From contig NZ_CP045504.1 in assembly GCF_013376455.1 (NCBI RefSeq), positions 3,927,001-3,991,000 on the forward strand: a DNA stretch of 64,000 nucleotides, written 5' to 3'. The notes under the pieces are model-generated. The model searched no databases and had not been told where the DNA came from. It saw only the letters and a program-made list of their open reading frames with translations. The stretch is from Desulfolutivibrio sulfodismutans DSM 3696 (GTDB lineage: Bacteria; Desulfobacterota; Desulfovibrionia; Desulfovibrionales; Desulfovibrionaceae). The first letter of the stretch is position 1, and the number at the start of each line of letters is the position of its first letter. Both the position numbers and the translations under genes were made by a program. Of this stretch, positions 8,623 through 16,432 are shown one piece after another.

Positions 8623-9639
8623 ATGCGCTACGTGATCCTGACCGTGTTGTTGGCCGTCCTGGCGGCGGCCGGAGCGGCCGGCTACCATGCCTGGACCTTT
8701 CTGACCGTGCCGCCCGAGGATCCGGGACGCGAGGTGGTGTTCGCCATCGAGCCGGGGCAGCGTTTCGGCGATGTGGCGGACAGGCTGGCGGAGCAGGGGG
8801 TCATTTCCGACGCCCTGTTTTTTCGGCTCTATGCCAAATACACGGACCTGGGCGGCAAGGTGAAGGCCGGAGAGTTCGCCCTGTCCACGGGCTGGACCCC
8901 GGGCCGCGTCCTGGAGGAACTGACCACCTCGGCGGGCATCCAGCGCAAGCTGGCCGTGGCCGAGGGCCTGACCATGCGCCAGATCGCCAGGGTGGTGGAG
9001 GACGCGGGCTTCGGCACGGCCGAGAGTTTCCTGCGGGCCGCCAAGGACAAGGAGCTTCTCAAAAAATACGACATCCCGGCGGACACGGCCGAGGGGTTTT
9101 TATTCCCCGAGACGTACCTGTTCACCCGCCGCCCGGACACGGATGCGGCCTATGTGGTGGAGGCCATGCTCAAGGAATTCCGGCGGCAGATGTATGTTGT
9201 CTGGCCGGGCAAGCCCCTGGAAGGCGAGGATCTGTACCGGGTTGTGACCCTGGCCTCCATCGTGGAGGAGGAGACGGGCGCACCCGCCGAGCGGGCCCGG
9301 GTGGCCGGGGTGTTTCTTAACCGGCTGGCCAAGAACATGCTGCTCCAGACCGATCCCACGGTGATCTACGGCCTGGGCGAGGCCTTCGACGGCAACCTGC
9401 GCCGGGCCCACCTGGACGATCCCAAAAATCCCTACAACACCTACCAGCGTCCCGGCCTGCCCCCGGGCCCCATCTGTTCCCCGGGGCTGGCCTCGCTTTT
9501 GGCCGTGACCGCGCCGGAGATCCACGACTTTTATTATTTCGTGGCCACGGGCGACGGCGTTCATCAGTTCAGCAAAAACCTCAACGACCACATCAACGCC
9601 GTCAACCGCTACCAGAAAACCCGTAAGGCCAATCCATAA
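8623..9639 (+). CDS. mltG: Endolytic murein transglycosylase
   Basis: Cleaves nascent glycan strands in the periplasm and so limits peptidoglycan chain length. The 338-residue protein has one N-terminal membrane anchor (residues 2-22), a LysM-like segment (VVFAIEPGQRFGDVADRLAEQG) and the YceG domain. The catalytic motif ASIVEEETG places the conserved glutamate at E215. LQTDPTVIYGLG, YNTY and GLPPGPICSPG follow, as expected for the family. It sits 11 bases after ruvX and is probably co-transcribed. Confidence 0.96.
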   Translation: MRYVILTVLLAVLAAAGAAGYHAWTFLTVPPEDPGREVVFAIEPGQRFGDVADRLAEQGVISDALFFRLYAKYTDLGGKVKAGEFALSTGWTPGRVLEELTTSAGIQRKLAVAEGLTMRQIARVVEDAGFGTAESFLRAAKDKELLKKYDIPADTAEGFLFPETYLFTRRPDTDAAYVVEAMLKEFRRQMYVVWPGKPLEGEDLYRVVTLASIVEEETGAPAERARVAGVFLNRLAKNMLLQTDPTVIYGLGEAFDGNLRRAHLDDPKNPYNTYQRPGLPPGPICSPGLASLLAVTAPEIHDFYYFVATGDGVHQFSKNLNDHINAVNRYQKTRKANP

Positions 9640-9780
9640 GGGGCAACTGCGCGGCATGGCGGATGTGCCACGCCCGTCAGGGTCGGATCTGGCCCCCGAA
9701 GTCCAGGCGTCCGTGACGCGGGGGGCTGGCATGGGCGGCTGTTGCGGTGTACGCCCCCGACCCGTCGAAAGGCGGGGCCT

Positions 9781-10065
9781 TCAGGGCGCGGTTTGGGGCT
9801 GGTCCTGCTTGCGGCGGGCTTTGATGGCCTGCATGAACGCCGCGAAATGATGGCGAAAGTTCGTGTAGAGGGGGTCGTCGCGGTCCTCCAGCAGTATCCC
9901 GCCCAGGAGTTTCACCCCAAGGAGCAGGCGAAGGTTGTTTGGATCGTCCGCGCCCGCCTTTTCGGCCAGAAGCATGATGTCGTCGTGGCTGTGCATGGGA
10001 AATACAAGCCGCCGTCCGGCCTCGCCTGCCTCGTCCACGGTGACGGTGTAGCTGTGTTTGGTCAT
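9781..10065 (-). CDS. DUF3861-domain protein
   Basis: A cytoplasmic protein of 94 residues starting MTKHSYTVTVDE. The pattern HSYTVTV, FPMHSHDDIMLLAEKA, LLLGVKLLGGILLEDRDDPL and FAAFMQAIK matches the DUF3861 family, whose function is unknown. The start at 10065 has AAGGAG upstream; a longer form with 12 extra residues is less likely. It is the third gene of a reverse-strand operon after a Cys/His-rich protein and a MarR regulator, so it may be part of that regulon. Confidence 0.85.
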   Translation of the reverse strand: MTKHSYTVTVDEAGEAGRRLVFPMHSHDDIMLLAEKAGADDPNNLRLLLGVKLLGGILLEDRDDPLYTNFRHHFAAFMQAIKARRKQDQPQTAP

Positions 10066-10097
10066 GTCGCACTCCTTTGTTGAAGCCTCGTGAGGCC

Positions 10098-10658
10098 TCA
10101 CTCCGGTTTTTCGTGGCGGCGTCGTCCGGGGCCGCCGTTGCGTCCGTGTCTGCCGCCGTGCCGTTTATCAAATCCGCGCCTGCTGCCATGCGGCCCTGTC
10201 TCCATATCCTGCAGAGGGGCGATGAGCTTGTTCAGCAAGTTCCACAGCTGCTGCCGCTCCTTGGGGTTCAGCACGCCGAAGAGGGTCGCGGCGCTCTCGC
10301 GCATGGCATCGTCTGGCCCATCGCCCGGCGGCTGTTCCCCGGGTTCGGCGCTTCCCGCCAGAGGCGAGATGACGAAGCCGCGCCGGTCCTCGGGGTTGCG
10401 TTTACGCACGATGCGCCCGGCCTTTTCCAATTTGGTGAGCAGTTCGCTCAGGGAGGCGGAACGCACGTCCAGTATCGCCAGGAGTTCTGCCTGGCTGATG
10501 CCGCCACGATGCCGCACGATGGACAGGACATGCTCCTGGGCGTGCCCCGCGTGGTCGCGGCTGTAGTGGGCCCGGGCCATGAGCCGTGAGGCCCGTCGAA
10601 AGAGCATGGCCAGGTCCAGGCATTCAATGGGGGGCAGGCTGTCGTGTGGTTCGTTCAT
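10098..10658 (-). CDS. MarR-family transcriptional regulator with His/Arg/Gly-rich tail
   Basis: A 186-residue winged helix-turn-helix repressor-type protein. The MarR core is residues ~15-130: ARAHYSRDHAGHAQEHVLSIV, ISQAELLAILDVRSASLSELLTKLEKAG (recognition helix) and IVRKRNPEDRRGFVISP (wing). The last ~30 residues are unusual, rich in His, Arg and Gly (RRGFDKRHGGRHGRNGGPG), and could bind metal or nucleic acid. Its ATG overlaps the stop of the small Cys/His-rich protein (ATGA), so the two are translationally coupled. Paired palindromes upstream of the operon are candidate binding sites. The ligand is unknown. Confidence 0.9.
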   Translation of the reverse strand: MNEPHDSLPPIECLDLAMLFRRASRLMARAHYSRDHAGHAQEHVLSIVRHRGGISQAELLAILDVRSASLSELLTKLEKAGRIVRKRNPEDRRGFVISPLAGSAEPGEQPPGDGPDDAMRESAATLFGVLNPKERQQLWNLLNKLIAPLQDMETGPHGSRRGFDKRHGGRHGRNGGPGRRRHEKPE

Positions 10659-10963
10659 GCTTGATTTTTCCCGTCAGGGATGCTTCGTGCGGCCATGCGC
10701 CTGCCTTTGCCGCAAGACAGGGCGTCAATCGGGCAGTGCTTGTCGCACAGGGGGCAGTTCTCCACGCCCGTCGCCGCCGTGGCGAGGGGGTTGATGTTCA
10801 GTGCGTCTTTGGTTGTCTCCGTACCCGGTCCCGCCTCCGCGTCCTTTCTGCGATGGTGGAGCGGCCCGCCAAGGACGCGGCCGTGCGAGCGCCGCCCGCC
10901 GCGCCTTTCCAATTCGCCGTGGCCGTGACCACCGCGAGATCTGTGTGTTCTGTGTCCGAACAT
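10655..10963 (-). CDS. Small Cys/His-rich protein, possible metal binder
   Basis: About 102 residues, starting MFGHRTHRSRGGHGHGELER. The N-terminal half is rich in His, Arg and Gly. The C-terminal part has a compact motif, CPLCDKHCPIDALSCGKGRR, with four cysteines (C-x2-C-x3-C-x6-C) that looks like a zinc or Fe-S site. The start at 10963 is preferred because GGAG lies six bases upstream; an ATG at 10975 would add MET F and has no clear site. It is the first gene of the operon and overlaps the MarR start by four bases. Function unknown; the shared His/Arg-rich composition with the MarR tail suggests both sense the same thing. Confidence 0.75.
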   Translation of the reverse strand: MFGHRTHRSRGGHGHGELERRGGRRSHGRVLGGPLHHRRKDAEAGPGTETTKDALNINPLATAATGVENCPLCDKHCPIDALSCGKGRRMAARSIPDGKNQA

Positions 10964-11328
10964 GAATGTCTCCATGGTTTGGTGTTATTTGGTTAGGTAC
11001 CTTCGTTGTTTTCAAGAGGTAAGACTCTGGAGGGTGGATGTCAAGATGAAAAGGTACCTTCGTTTATCGGGGGTGAAAAAGATTTCTCTCGAACTGAGTG
11101 TGGAGGTGTGCGGCGAGATTTTGGCGTCCATTCGAAATCCCGTGCGGTACGGGGCCAATCCGAAGGCATGGGGGGCGGCGTCGTCTGGGGCTGCGGGGCA
11201 GGGCGCGAGGGGACGTCCGGGTCTGGGCGCTGCCGGAAGATGGCCAGCCCCTGGCTGGAAGCGTCGGCAGGCTCTGCGGGGCAGCCGCCAAGCACGCCGT
11301 CGCTTTTCCCGGAACGCCGTTTTGAATC
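10964..11328. other. Intergenic regulatory region
   Basis: About 365 bases without a convincing gene. Bases 10990-11065 hold the candidate promoter and paired boxes of the MarR operon. The rest, to the phoU terminator at 11329, shows nothing recognisable. Confidence 0.6.
10995..11064 (-). promoter_or_regulatory. Paired palindromic boxes around a TTGACA promoter (candidate MarR operators)
   Basis: The 13-base string AGGTACCTTCGTT occurs twice in the same orientation, at 10995-11007 and 11052-11064. Each contains a palindrome: AGGTACCT at 10995-11002 and the perfect AAGGTACCTT at 11051-11060. Between them, reading on the reverse strand, TTGACA (11044-11039) could be a -35 element with a weak -10 (TACCTC) 17 bases on. 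Boxes flanking a promoter of a MarR operon suggest autoregulation. Confidence 0.55.
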
Positions 11329-11359
11329 AAAAAAAAGCCCGACGGATTGACCGTCGGGC
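11329..11359 (-). terminator. Intrinsic terminator after phoU
   Basis: On the reverse strand GCCCGACGG and CCGTCGGGC pair around a 5-base loop (11337-11359), followed by eight T (11336-11329). Confidence 0.88.
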
Positions 11360-11438
11360 CGAAAGGGCATCTGTCGCGCCCTTGCTGTGCAGGGGCGTCG
11401 GGGTGCGTCATCCCCTGGCGGGGCGGGTTGCCCGGGGG

Positions 11439-12098
11439 CTATTTCCCGCATTTGTGCTTGTAGTTCTCGCCTTCCTTGATGAAGATGATGCTCTCGGCGA
11501 TGTTGGCCGACTGGTCGCAGATGCGTTTCAGGCTATGGGCGATGAAGGAATACTGCACGGCCCGCTCCACGGTGCGCGACTCGCGGATCATGTAGTCCGT
11601 GGTGTCCTTGAAGATGCGCACGTTTAAGTTCATGGCGTCGATGTTGCGGTCGAAAATTTCCTTGGCCAACTCGGCGTCGAGCTCCATGAACGACGTGATG
11701 GTCTTGCGCACCAGGTCGAGCGCCATCTCGGACAACTGGCGCAGGGCCGGGTTGATCTCCATGCGCTGGCGTTCGTGCAGGATGAGCACCCGCTCGGCGA
11801 TGTTGGCTCCCTCGTCGCCCAGGCGCTCAATGTTGACGATCATGCGCATGCAGCCCACGATGAAGCGCAGATCCTTGGCCACGGGCTGGTGCAGGGCCAG
11901 GATGCGCAGGCTCTCGGAGTCGATGAGGCATTCCAGGGCGTTGATGTGGCGGTCGTCGTCGATGACCTGCCGGGCCAGGTCGGCGTTGTTGTCGAAAACG
12001 GCCTGGGTGGCCTTGTGCACGGCTTCGGAGGCCATGTGCAGCATCTTTAAGATGTTGACCCGCAGGGTCGTCAGCTCTTGTTGCAGCGCGGTTTCCAC
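11439..12098 (-). CDS. phoU: Phosphate signalling complex protein PhoU
   Basis: A 219-residue all-helical protein that links phosphate uptake to PhoR/PhoB signalling. The two PhoU repeats are visible, each with its metal-binding helix: MRMIVNIERLGDEGANIAERV and SLKRICDQSANIAESIIFI. AAGGAGA precedes the ATG. It lies 30 bases after serB on the same strand and ends in a strong terminator. No pst transporter or phoB/phoR genes are in the window. Confidence 0.95.
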   Translation of the reverse strand: METALQQELTTLRVNILKMLHMASEAVHKATQAVFDNNADLARQVIDDDRHINALECLIDSESLRILALHQPVAKDLRFIVGCMRMIVNIERLGDEGANIAERVLILHERQRMEINPALRQLSEMALDLVRKTITSFMELDAELAKEIFDRNIDAMNLNVRIFKDTTDYMIRESRTVERAVQYSFIAHSLKRICDQSANIAESIIFIKEGENYKHKCGK

Positions 12099-12128
12099 GA
12101 GATTCTCCTTGCGGTTTGGGCCTTTCGT

Positions 12129-13343
12129 TTACGTGACGGTGTCCCGGTCGCGCATGCCGATGAGATAGAGGATGCTGTCCAGTCCCAGGGTGGAGATGGC
12201 CTGCTTCGCCCCCTGCTTGACCACGGGCTTGGCGTGGAAGGCGATGCCCAGGCCGGCCAGGTTGAGCATGGGCAGGTCGTTGGCCCCGTCGCCCACGGCG
12301 ATGACCTGTTGCAGGCTTAACCCTTCGCGGGCCGCGATGTCTTTTAAAATTTCCGCCTTCTTGGCGGCGTCCACGATATCGCCTACCACGTTTCCGGTGA
12401 GACGGCCGTTTTCGATCTCAAGTTCGTTGGCGAAAAGGAAATCGATGCCCAGGCGGTCCTGCAGGCGGCGGCCGAAATAGGTGAAGCCGCCGGAGATGAT
12501 GGCGATCTTGTAGCCGAAGCGCTTGAGGTTGTTGATAAGCCGTTCGGCCCCCTCGGTCATGGGGATGCGCTCGGCCACGGCCGAAAGGGTGTCGGCGGGC
12601 AGGCCGCGCAAAAGCGCCAGCCGTTTGCGCAGGCTTTGCTTGAAATCGATCTCCCCGCGCATGGCCGACTCGGTGATGGCAACCACCTCGCGGCCCACCC
12701 CGGCCTCCTTGGCCAGTTCGTCGATGACCTCGGCGGCGATCAGGGTGGAGTCCATGTCGAAGGCCACCAGGCGGCGGTTGCGGCGGAAGGCCCCGTCCTC
12801 CTGGAAGGCGATATCCACGCCGAGTTCGGCGGCGATGGCCAGGAACTGGCCTTTGATGCGGGCCGGGTCGGCCAGGGCGCCGCGTACGGAAAACTCCACG
12901 CAGGCCTGGCGCAGGGGGGCTTCGTCGTTTAAGGAGGCGCGGCCCGAAAGCCGGGTGATGACGTCGATGTTCAAGTCGTTTTCAGCGATGACCCGGCTTA
13001 TGCTCGCCACCTGTTCGGCGGTGATGGTCCGGGCCAGAAGGGTCACGATATGCCGGTCCTTGCCCTGGGCGTCGACCCATTTGTCGTACCGCTGCGGAGG
13101 GATGGGCGTGAACGTCAGGTTGACGCCGAGTTCGTGGGCGGTGAAAAGAAGGTCTTTGATGATGGGCGCGGATTCGGATTCCCGGGGAATGCGGATGAGG
13201 ATGCCAAGCGACAGGGTGTCGTGGATGACGGCCTGTCCGATATCCAGGATGTCCACCCGGGTCTGGGCCAGTTGGCCGGTGAGGGTGGCGGTGAGTCCGG
13301 GCTTGTCGTCGCCGGTGATGCGGATCAGGATGATCTGCTGCAT
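12129..13343 (-). CDS. serB: Phosphoserine phosphatase with N-terminal ACT domains
   Basis: Last step of serine synthesis, hydrolysis of phosphoserine. The 404-residue protein starts with two ACT-like regulatory domains (about 1-80 and 95-180), then the HAD phosphatase. Its nucleophile motif is FDMDSTLIAAE (D196, D198), with motif II IISGGFTYF and motif IV VGDGANDLPML. The long form with tandem ACT domains occurs in several bacterial groups and suggests amino-acid feedback. It is followed at 30 bases by phoU. Confidence 0.95.
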   Translation of the reverse strand: MQQIILIRITGDDKPGLTATLTGQLAQTRVDILDIGQAVIHDTLSLGILIRIPRESESAPIIKDLLFTAHELGVNLTFTPIPPQRYDKWVDAQGKDRHIVTLLARTITAEQVASISRVIAENDLNIDVITRLSGRASLNDEAPLRQACVEFSVRGALADPARIKGQFLAIAAELGVDIAFQEDGAFRRNRRLVAFDMDSTLIAAEVIDELAKEAGVGREVVAITESAMRGEIDFKQSLRKRLALLRGLPADTLSAVAERIPMTEGAERLINNLKRFGYKIAIISGGFTYFGRRLQDRLGIDFLFANELEIENGRLTGNVVGDIVDAAKKAEILKDIAAREGLSLQQVIAVGDGANDLPMLNLAGLGIAFHAKPVVKQGAKQAISTLGLDSILYLIGMRDRDTVT

Positions 13344-13426
13344 GGGTCGGGGTTATACAGACCCCGCGCCGGGCGCGCAAGCCGGTTGGCGGCCGTGCCG
13401 CCGCGCGTACGCAAAACGGGGGGATC

Positions 13427-14092
13427 ATGAGTGAGTTGTGGCTTATCCGGCACGGACAAAGCATCTCCAACGCCGGACTGCCCACCGGGCATCCCAGCCG
13501 GTCGGCCTTGACCGACCTTGGCCATCAACAGGCCGTATACGTGGCCAAGGCCCTGAAAGCGGCCCCGGATCGCCTGATCGTCTCGCCCTACTTTCGGGCC
13601 ATGGACACGGCCAAGCCCCTCCGGGACCGTTTTCCGGACATGCCTGTCACCGTCGCGGCCGTCCAGGAGTTCACGTACCTGGACCTGGAAAGCTACCAGG
13701 GCGCCACCCGGGAGATGCGCCGTCCCCAGATCCAGGACTACTGGGCGCGGTGCGACCCGCTCCACCGCCAGGGCGAGGGGGCCGAGACCTTTGCCGAACT
13801 GGTGCTGCGGGTGGAGGATTTTTTTTGCCGGTATGTGGAGGGGCCGGACGTGCCGCCGGGACTGACCGTGGTTTGCACCCACGGCCAATTCATCCGGGCG
13901 GCGTATTTGCGGTTTTTCGGCGGGATCGGGGGGGAGTTCGCCGCCGACCCCCGGGCCATGGCCCGGTTCCGGGGGTTCCGTGAGGCCTTCGCGGTGCCAA
14001 ACGGCGCCATTGCCCGGCTGTCTGTGGGGCCGCAGCCGCGCCTGGGGGCTTTCGACGTCTCCCATCTGCCGCCGCGGATGGTGACGTATTGA
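13427..14092 (+). CDS. Histidine phosphatase family protein
   Basis: A 221-residue phosphoglycerate mutase-like enzyme. It has the catalytic RHG motif at the start (LWLIRHGQSISNAG), the second-domain arginine and PYFRAMDTA segment, a GEGAETFAEL stretch and the late histidine in VVCTHGQFIRAA. The substrate cannot be told from sequence. It diverges from serB with about 80 bases between them. Confidence 0.88.
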   Translation: MSELWLIRHGQSISNAGLPTGHPSRSALTDLGHQQAVYVAKALKAAPDRLIVSPYFRAMDTAKPLRDRFPDMPVTVAAVQEFTYLDLESYQGATREMRRPQIQDYWARCDPLHRQGEGAETFAELVLRVEDFFCRYVEGPDVPPGLTVVCTHGQFIRAAYLRFFGGIGGEFAADPRAMARFRGFREAFAVPNGAIARLSVGPQPRLGAFDVSHLPPRMVTY

Positions 14093-14262
14093 GCCGCGCC
14101 GCGCCTGAAATACGAAGTCGTTCATATTTGTCGGATGACGCCCCAAGACGTGTTGAATTGCGCGAGCCAGTGGCGTAGGAGGGTTTCGTGGGTCTTTGCA
14201 CATGGCGCGTCCGGTGCGTTTGGGGGCAATACGACATTTGACGGTCACGGAGGCCATCATCC

Positions 14263-14694
14263 ATGAGAGCGGCGTATCTTCCCGGGCTTGCCCTGGCTTT
14301 CGTCCTGGCCGCCAGCGCCCTGGGCGCGGATCGGGCCAGGGCCGAGGGCAATCGGGACGGGGCCTACTGGAACCGGCTGGACAATGCGGAAAAGACCGAT
14401 CTGGTCATCGGCGTCCTGGAGGGGCTCAATTTAAGCGAGAGCATCCTGCACATCATCCTGCAAAACGAATACACCATGTGCAGCGACATCCTGACCAGCA
14501 TCGCCCGCCAGACCGACGTCTTTTTCGAAGGCCTCACCGTGGGGCGCATCGTCGAGGGCTTAAACGCCCTGTACGTCGATGGAAAAAATCGCTCCATCCC
14601 CATTTCCTGGGGGGTGTGGGTGGTGGCCCGCCAGGACAAAAACGACCGCACCGTGGGCAAGTTCATCCAGGAGTTGCGCACCCTGTACCGGTGA
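14263..14694 (+). CDS. Exported small protein of unknown function
   Basis: 143 residues with a clear signal peptide (MRAAYLPGLALAFVLAASALGADRA, cleavage around residue 28). The mature part has YWNRLDNAEKTDLVIGVLEGL, then an aromatic and charged helical region ending TVGKFIQELRTLYR. The pattern W..L....K...V.G...G with a later LYVDGKNRSIPI loosely recalls Rap1a/immunity-type periplasmic proteins, but I do not claim membership. CGGAGG precedes the ATG by nine bases. It stands alone between the phosphatase and the LUD gene. Confidence 0.75.
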   Translation: MRAAYLPGLALAFVLAASALGADRARAEGNRDGAYWNRLDNAEKTDLVIGVLEGLNLSESILHIILQNEYTMCSDILTSIARQTDVFFEGLTVGRIVEGLNALYVDGKNRSIPISWGVWVVARQDKNDRTVGKFIQELRTLYR

Positions 14695-14814
14695 GAAATC
14701 CGGTTTTTCAGCGGTATTCGGCTTGCTTTTTTTCATGCCCCGTTTCAGTATGCGCCCGGCCGACGCCGGGGAGACCGCTTCACTGGGGTAACCGACTGGA
14801 AGTGTTGATAAAAT

Positions 14815-15468
14815 ATGGAAAATTTTATCGCCGCATACTCCTCCAGACGGCTGGAGGCGGTCAAAAAAGCCCTTGCGGCCAACAACTTTGACGTGCATGT
14901 GGCGGCAGACGCTGCTGCGGCGGCGGAATTGGTCCTGACGCGGCTTGTCCCCGAGACCGGGGCCAAAAGCTTTTCCTTCGGCGGATCGGGCACGGTGGCC
15001 GCCCTGGGCTTGGTGGCGGCGCTTTTGGACAATCCCGAATACACCGTCCTCAATACCACGGACAAGGGCCTGGCCCCGGCGGACATGTACGAACTGCGGC
15101 GAAAGGCCCTTTTGGTGGACTGTTTTCTGACCGGCTCCAACGCCGTCACCGAGACCGGGCAACTGGTCAATCTGGACATGATCGGCAACCGGGTGGGAGC
15201 CATGCATTTTGGCCCCAGGCACGTCATCGTTTTGGTCGGCCGCAACAAGATCGTCCCCGGGATCACGGAGGGCATGCGCCGGATCAAGCAGTTCGCCGCA
15301 CCGGCCAACGCCATGCGCCTGGACAAAAAGACGCCTTGCGCCAAGACCTCGTTTTGCCAGGACTGTAAAAGCCCGGAGCGCATTTGCAACGTGTGGACCA
15401 TCACCGAGAAATCCTTTCCGGCAGGACGGGTGAAGGTCGTCCTGATCGATCAGGATTTAGGCATTTAA
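14815..15468 (+). CDS. LUD-domain (LutC/DUF162-like) protein
   Basis: A 217-residue member of the LUD family, related to lactate utilisation proteins LutC/LutB. It shows SFGGSGTVAALGLVAALL and TGSNAVTETGQLVNLDMIGNR, the core of the fold. The C-terminal part has five cysteines (C in TPCAKTSFCQDCKSPERIC), typical of the stand-alone anaerobe version. Its exact reaction is unknown. No lutA/lutB partners are adjacent. Confidence 0.85.
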   Translation: MENFIAAYSSRRLEAVKKALAANNFDVHVAADAAAAAELVLTRLVPETGAKSFSFGGSGTVAALGLVAALLDNPEYTVLNTTDKGLAPADMYELRRKALLVDCFLTGSNAVTETGQLVNLDMIGNRVGAMHFGPRHVIVLVGRNKIVPGITEGMRRIKQFAAPANAMRLDKKTPCAKTSFCQDCKSPERICNVWTITEKSFPAGRVKVVLIDQDLGI

Positions 15469-15533
15469 CACCCCCGTGCGGGGGAGCAGAACGTCCGGGC
15501 CACGGTTCGCAGACGGCCGACAAGGGGGGACAC

Positions 15534-16316
15534 ATGGACTGGAAGCTGATTCCACGCGATGCGGAATATTTTGCAGGAGACGCCGATGAAGAATACTTTA
15601 TCTGTTCCCGGGGACTGGTCATTGAGGGCCGTTTCCTGGAAGGCGGCGATCCGAATCTGGAGAAGGCCATCTGGCCCACGGTGCAGGGAAACCGGGCCTA
15701 CATCCGCATCCGGCGCAAGGGGCTGGACAAAAAATTTCAGTTGACACGCATCCTGGCCGATCTGTTCCCCGAGGTCTGCCTGACCGAGGTGGTCATCGAG
15801 ACCCGCAAGGGGCCGTGGTCCCTGTCGGGCGAAACGGGCAAGCGGGCGCGGGCCGAGGCCGCAGGCGGCAAAGAGAAATCCAAGGCCCGGCCTGTCAAGG
15901 CCGCAGGCAAGGCCGACGGGGCGGGACGCGGGGAGAAGGTGGCCAAGGCCGCCACGCCGGAACAGGCGGAGCACGGCGAAAGGGCGGAACCGCAGGACGA
16001 GGATTTGCCCGGTCTCGACCCCCTATTCGACATCCAGGAAGATGACGACGACGACCTTATCGCCGAGAGCCGTGAACTGCGCGCCTGCAAGGTGTGCAAC
16101 CTGAAAAAGCGGGTCCAGGAATTCAGCCCCCGCGACGACATGTGCATGGATTGTTACATGGGACGCGACGAGCTGCTCAAGGAGATCATGGCCAAGAAAC
16201 GGCGCAAGGCCAAGGTGTTCCAGCCGCGCATCGTTGAAGAGGGCGACGAGCCGGGCATGGCCGACGGCGTGGATGGCCTGGAGCGCATCGAATACGGGAT
16301 TTCCGTCTCCGAATAG
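15534..16316 (+). CDS. NUMOD4-like domain / CxxC zinc-ribbon protein
   Basis: 260 residues, not firmly assigned. The start ATG 15534 follows an AAGGGGGGA site. Residues 1-85 (MDWKLIPRDAEYF.., ICSRGLVI, AYIRIRRKGLDKKFQLTRILADLF) resemble the NUMOD4 DNA-binding segment of HNH homing endonucleases, but no HNH motif follows. Residues ~95-150 are a low-complexity Lys/Ala/Glu linker, then an acidic run with five aspartates. Next comes a two-CxxC ribbon, CKVCNLKKRVQEFSP..MCMDCY (about residues 183-210), and a basic tail. It may be a DNA- or RNA-binding protein derived from a mobile endonuclease. A strong terminator follows. Confidence 0.65.
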   Translation: MDWKLIPRDAEYFAGDADEEYFICSRGLVIEGRFLEGGDPNLEKAIWPTVQGNRAYIRIRRKGLDKKFQLTRILADLFPEVCLTEVVIETRKGPWSLSGETGKRARAEAAGGKEKSKARPVKAAGKADGAGRGEKVAKAATPEQAEHGERAEPQDEDLPGLDPLFDIQEDDDDDLIAESRELRACKVCNLKKRVQEFSPRDDMCMDCYMGRDELLKEIMAKKRRKAKVFQPRIVEEGDEPGMADGVDGLERIEYGISVSE

Positions 16317-16330
16317 GCCGTTCTTTTTTT

Positions 16331-16376
16331 CCGGGGCCGCCGCCCTGTCGTGTCTCAGGCGGCCCCGGGACTTTTT
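16331..16376 (+). terminator. Intrinsic terminator after the zinc-ribbon gene
   Basis: CCGGGGCCGCC (16331-16341) pairs perfectly with GGCGGCCCCGG (16358-16368), followed by GACTTTTT. The T-run abuts a sigma-54 promoter. Confidence 0.88.
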
Positions 16377-16391
16377 GGTGCGAGTATTGCA
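16376..16391 (+). promoter_or_regulatory. Sigma-54 promoter of the glycosyltransferase gene
   Basis: TGGTGCGAGTATTGCA fits the -24/-12 consensus TGGYRYRNNNNTTGCW at every defined position, with ten bases between GG (16377-16378) and GC (16389-16390). The start site would fall near 16402, about 30 bases before ATG 16433. Confidence 0.75.
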
Positions 16392-16432
16392 TACGCTCGT
16401 GGCATCCCTTGGACCAGGAAAAGGAGACGGCC

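Noticed and set aside
15469-15490. CCCCCGTGCGGGGG hairpin after the LUD gene
   Set aside because: Two-base loop and no T-run; not convincing as a terminator.
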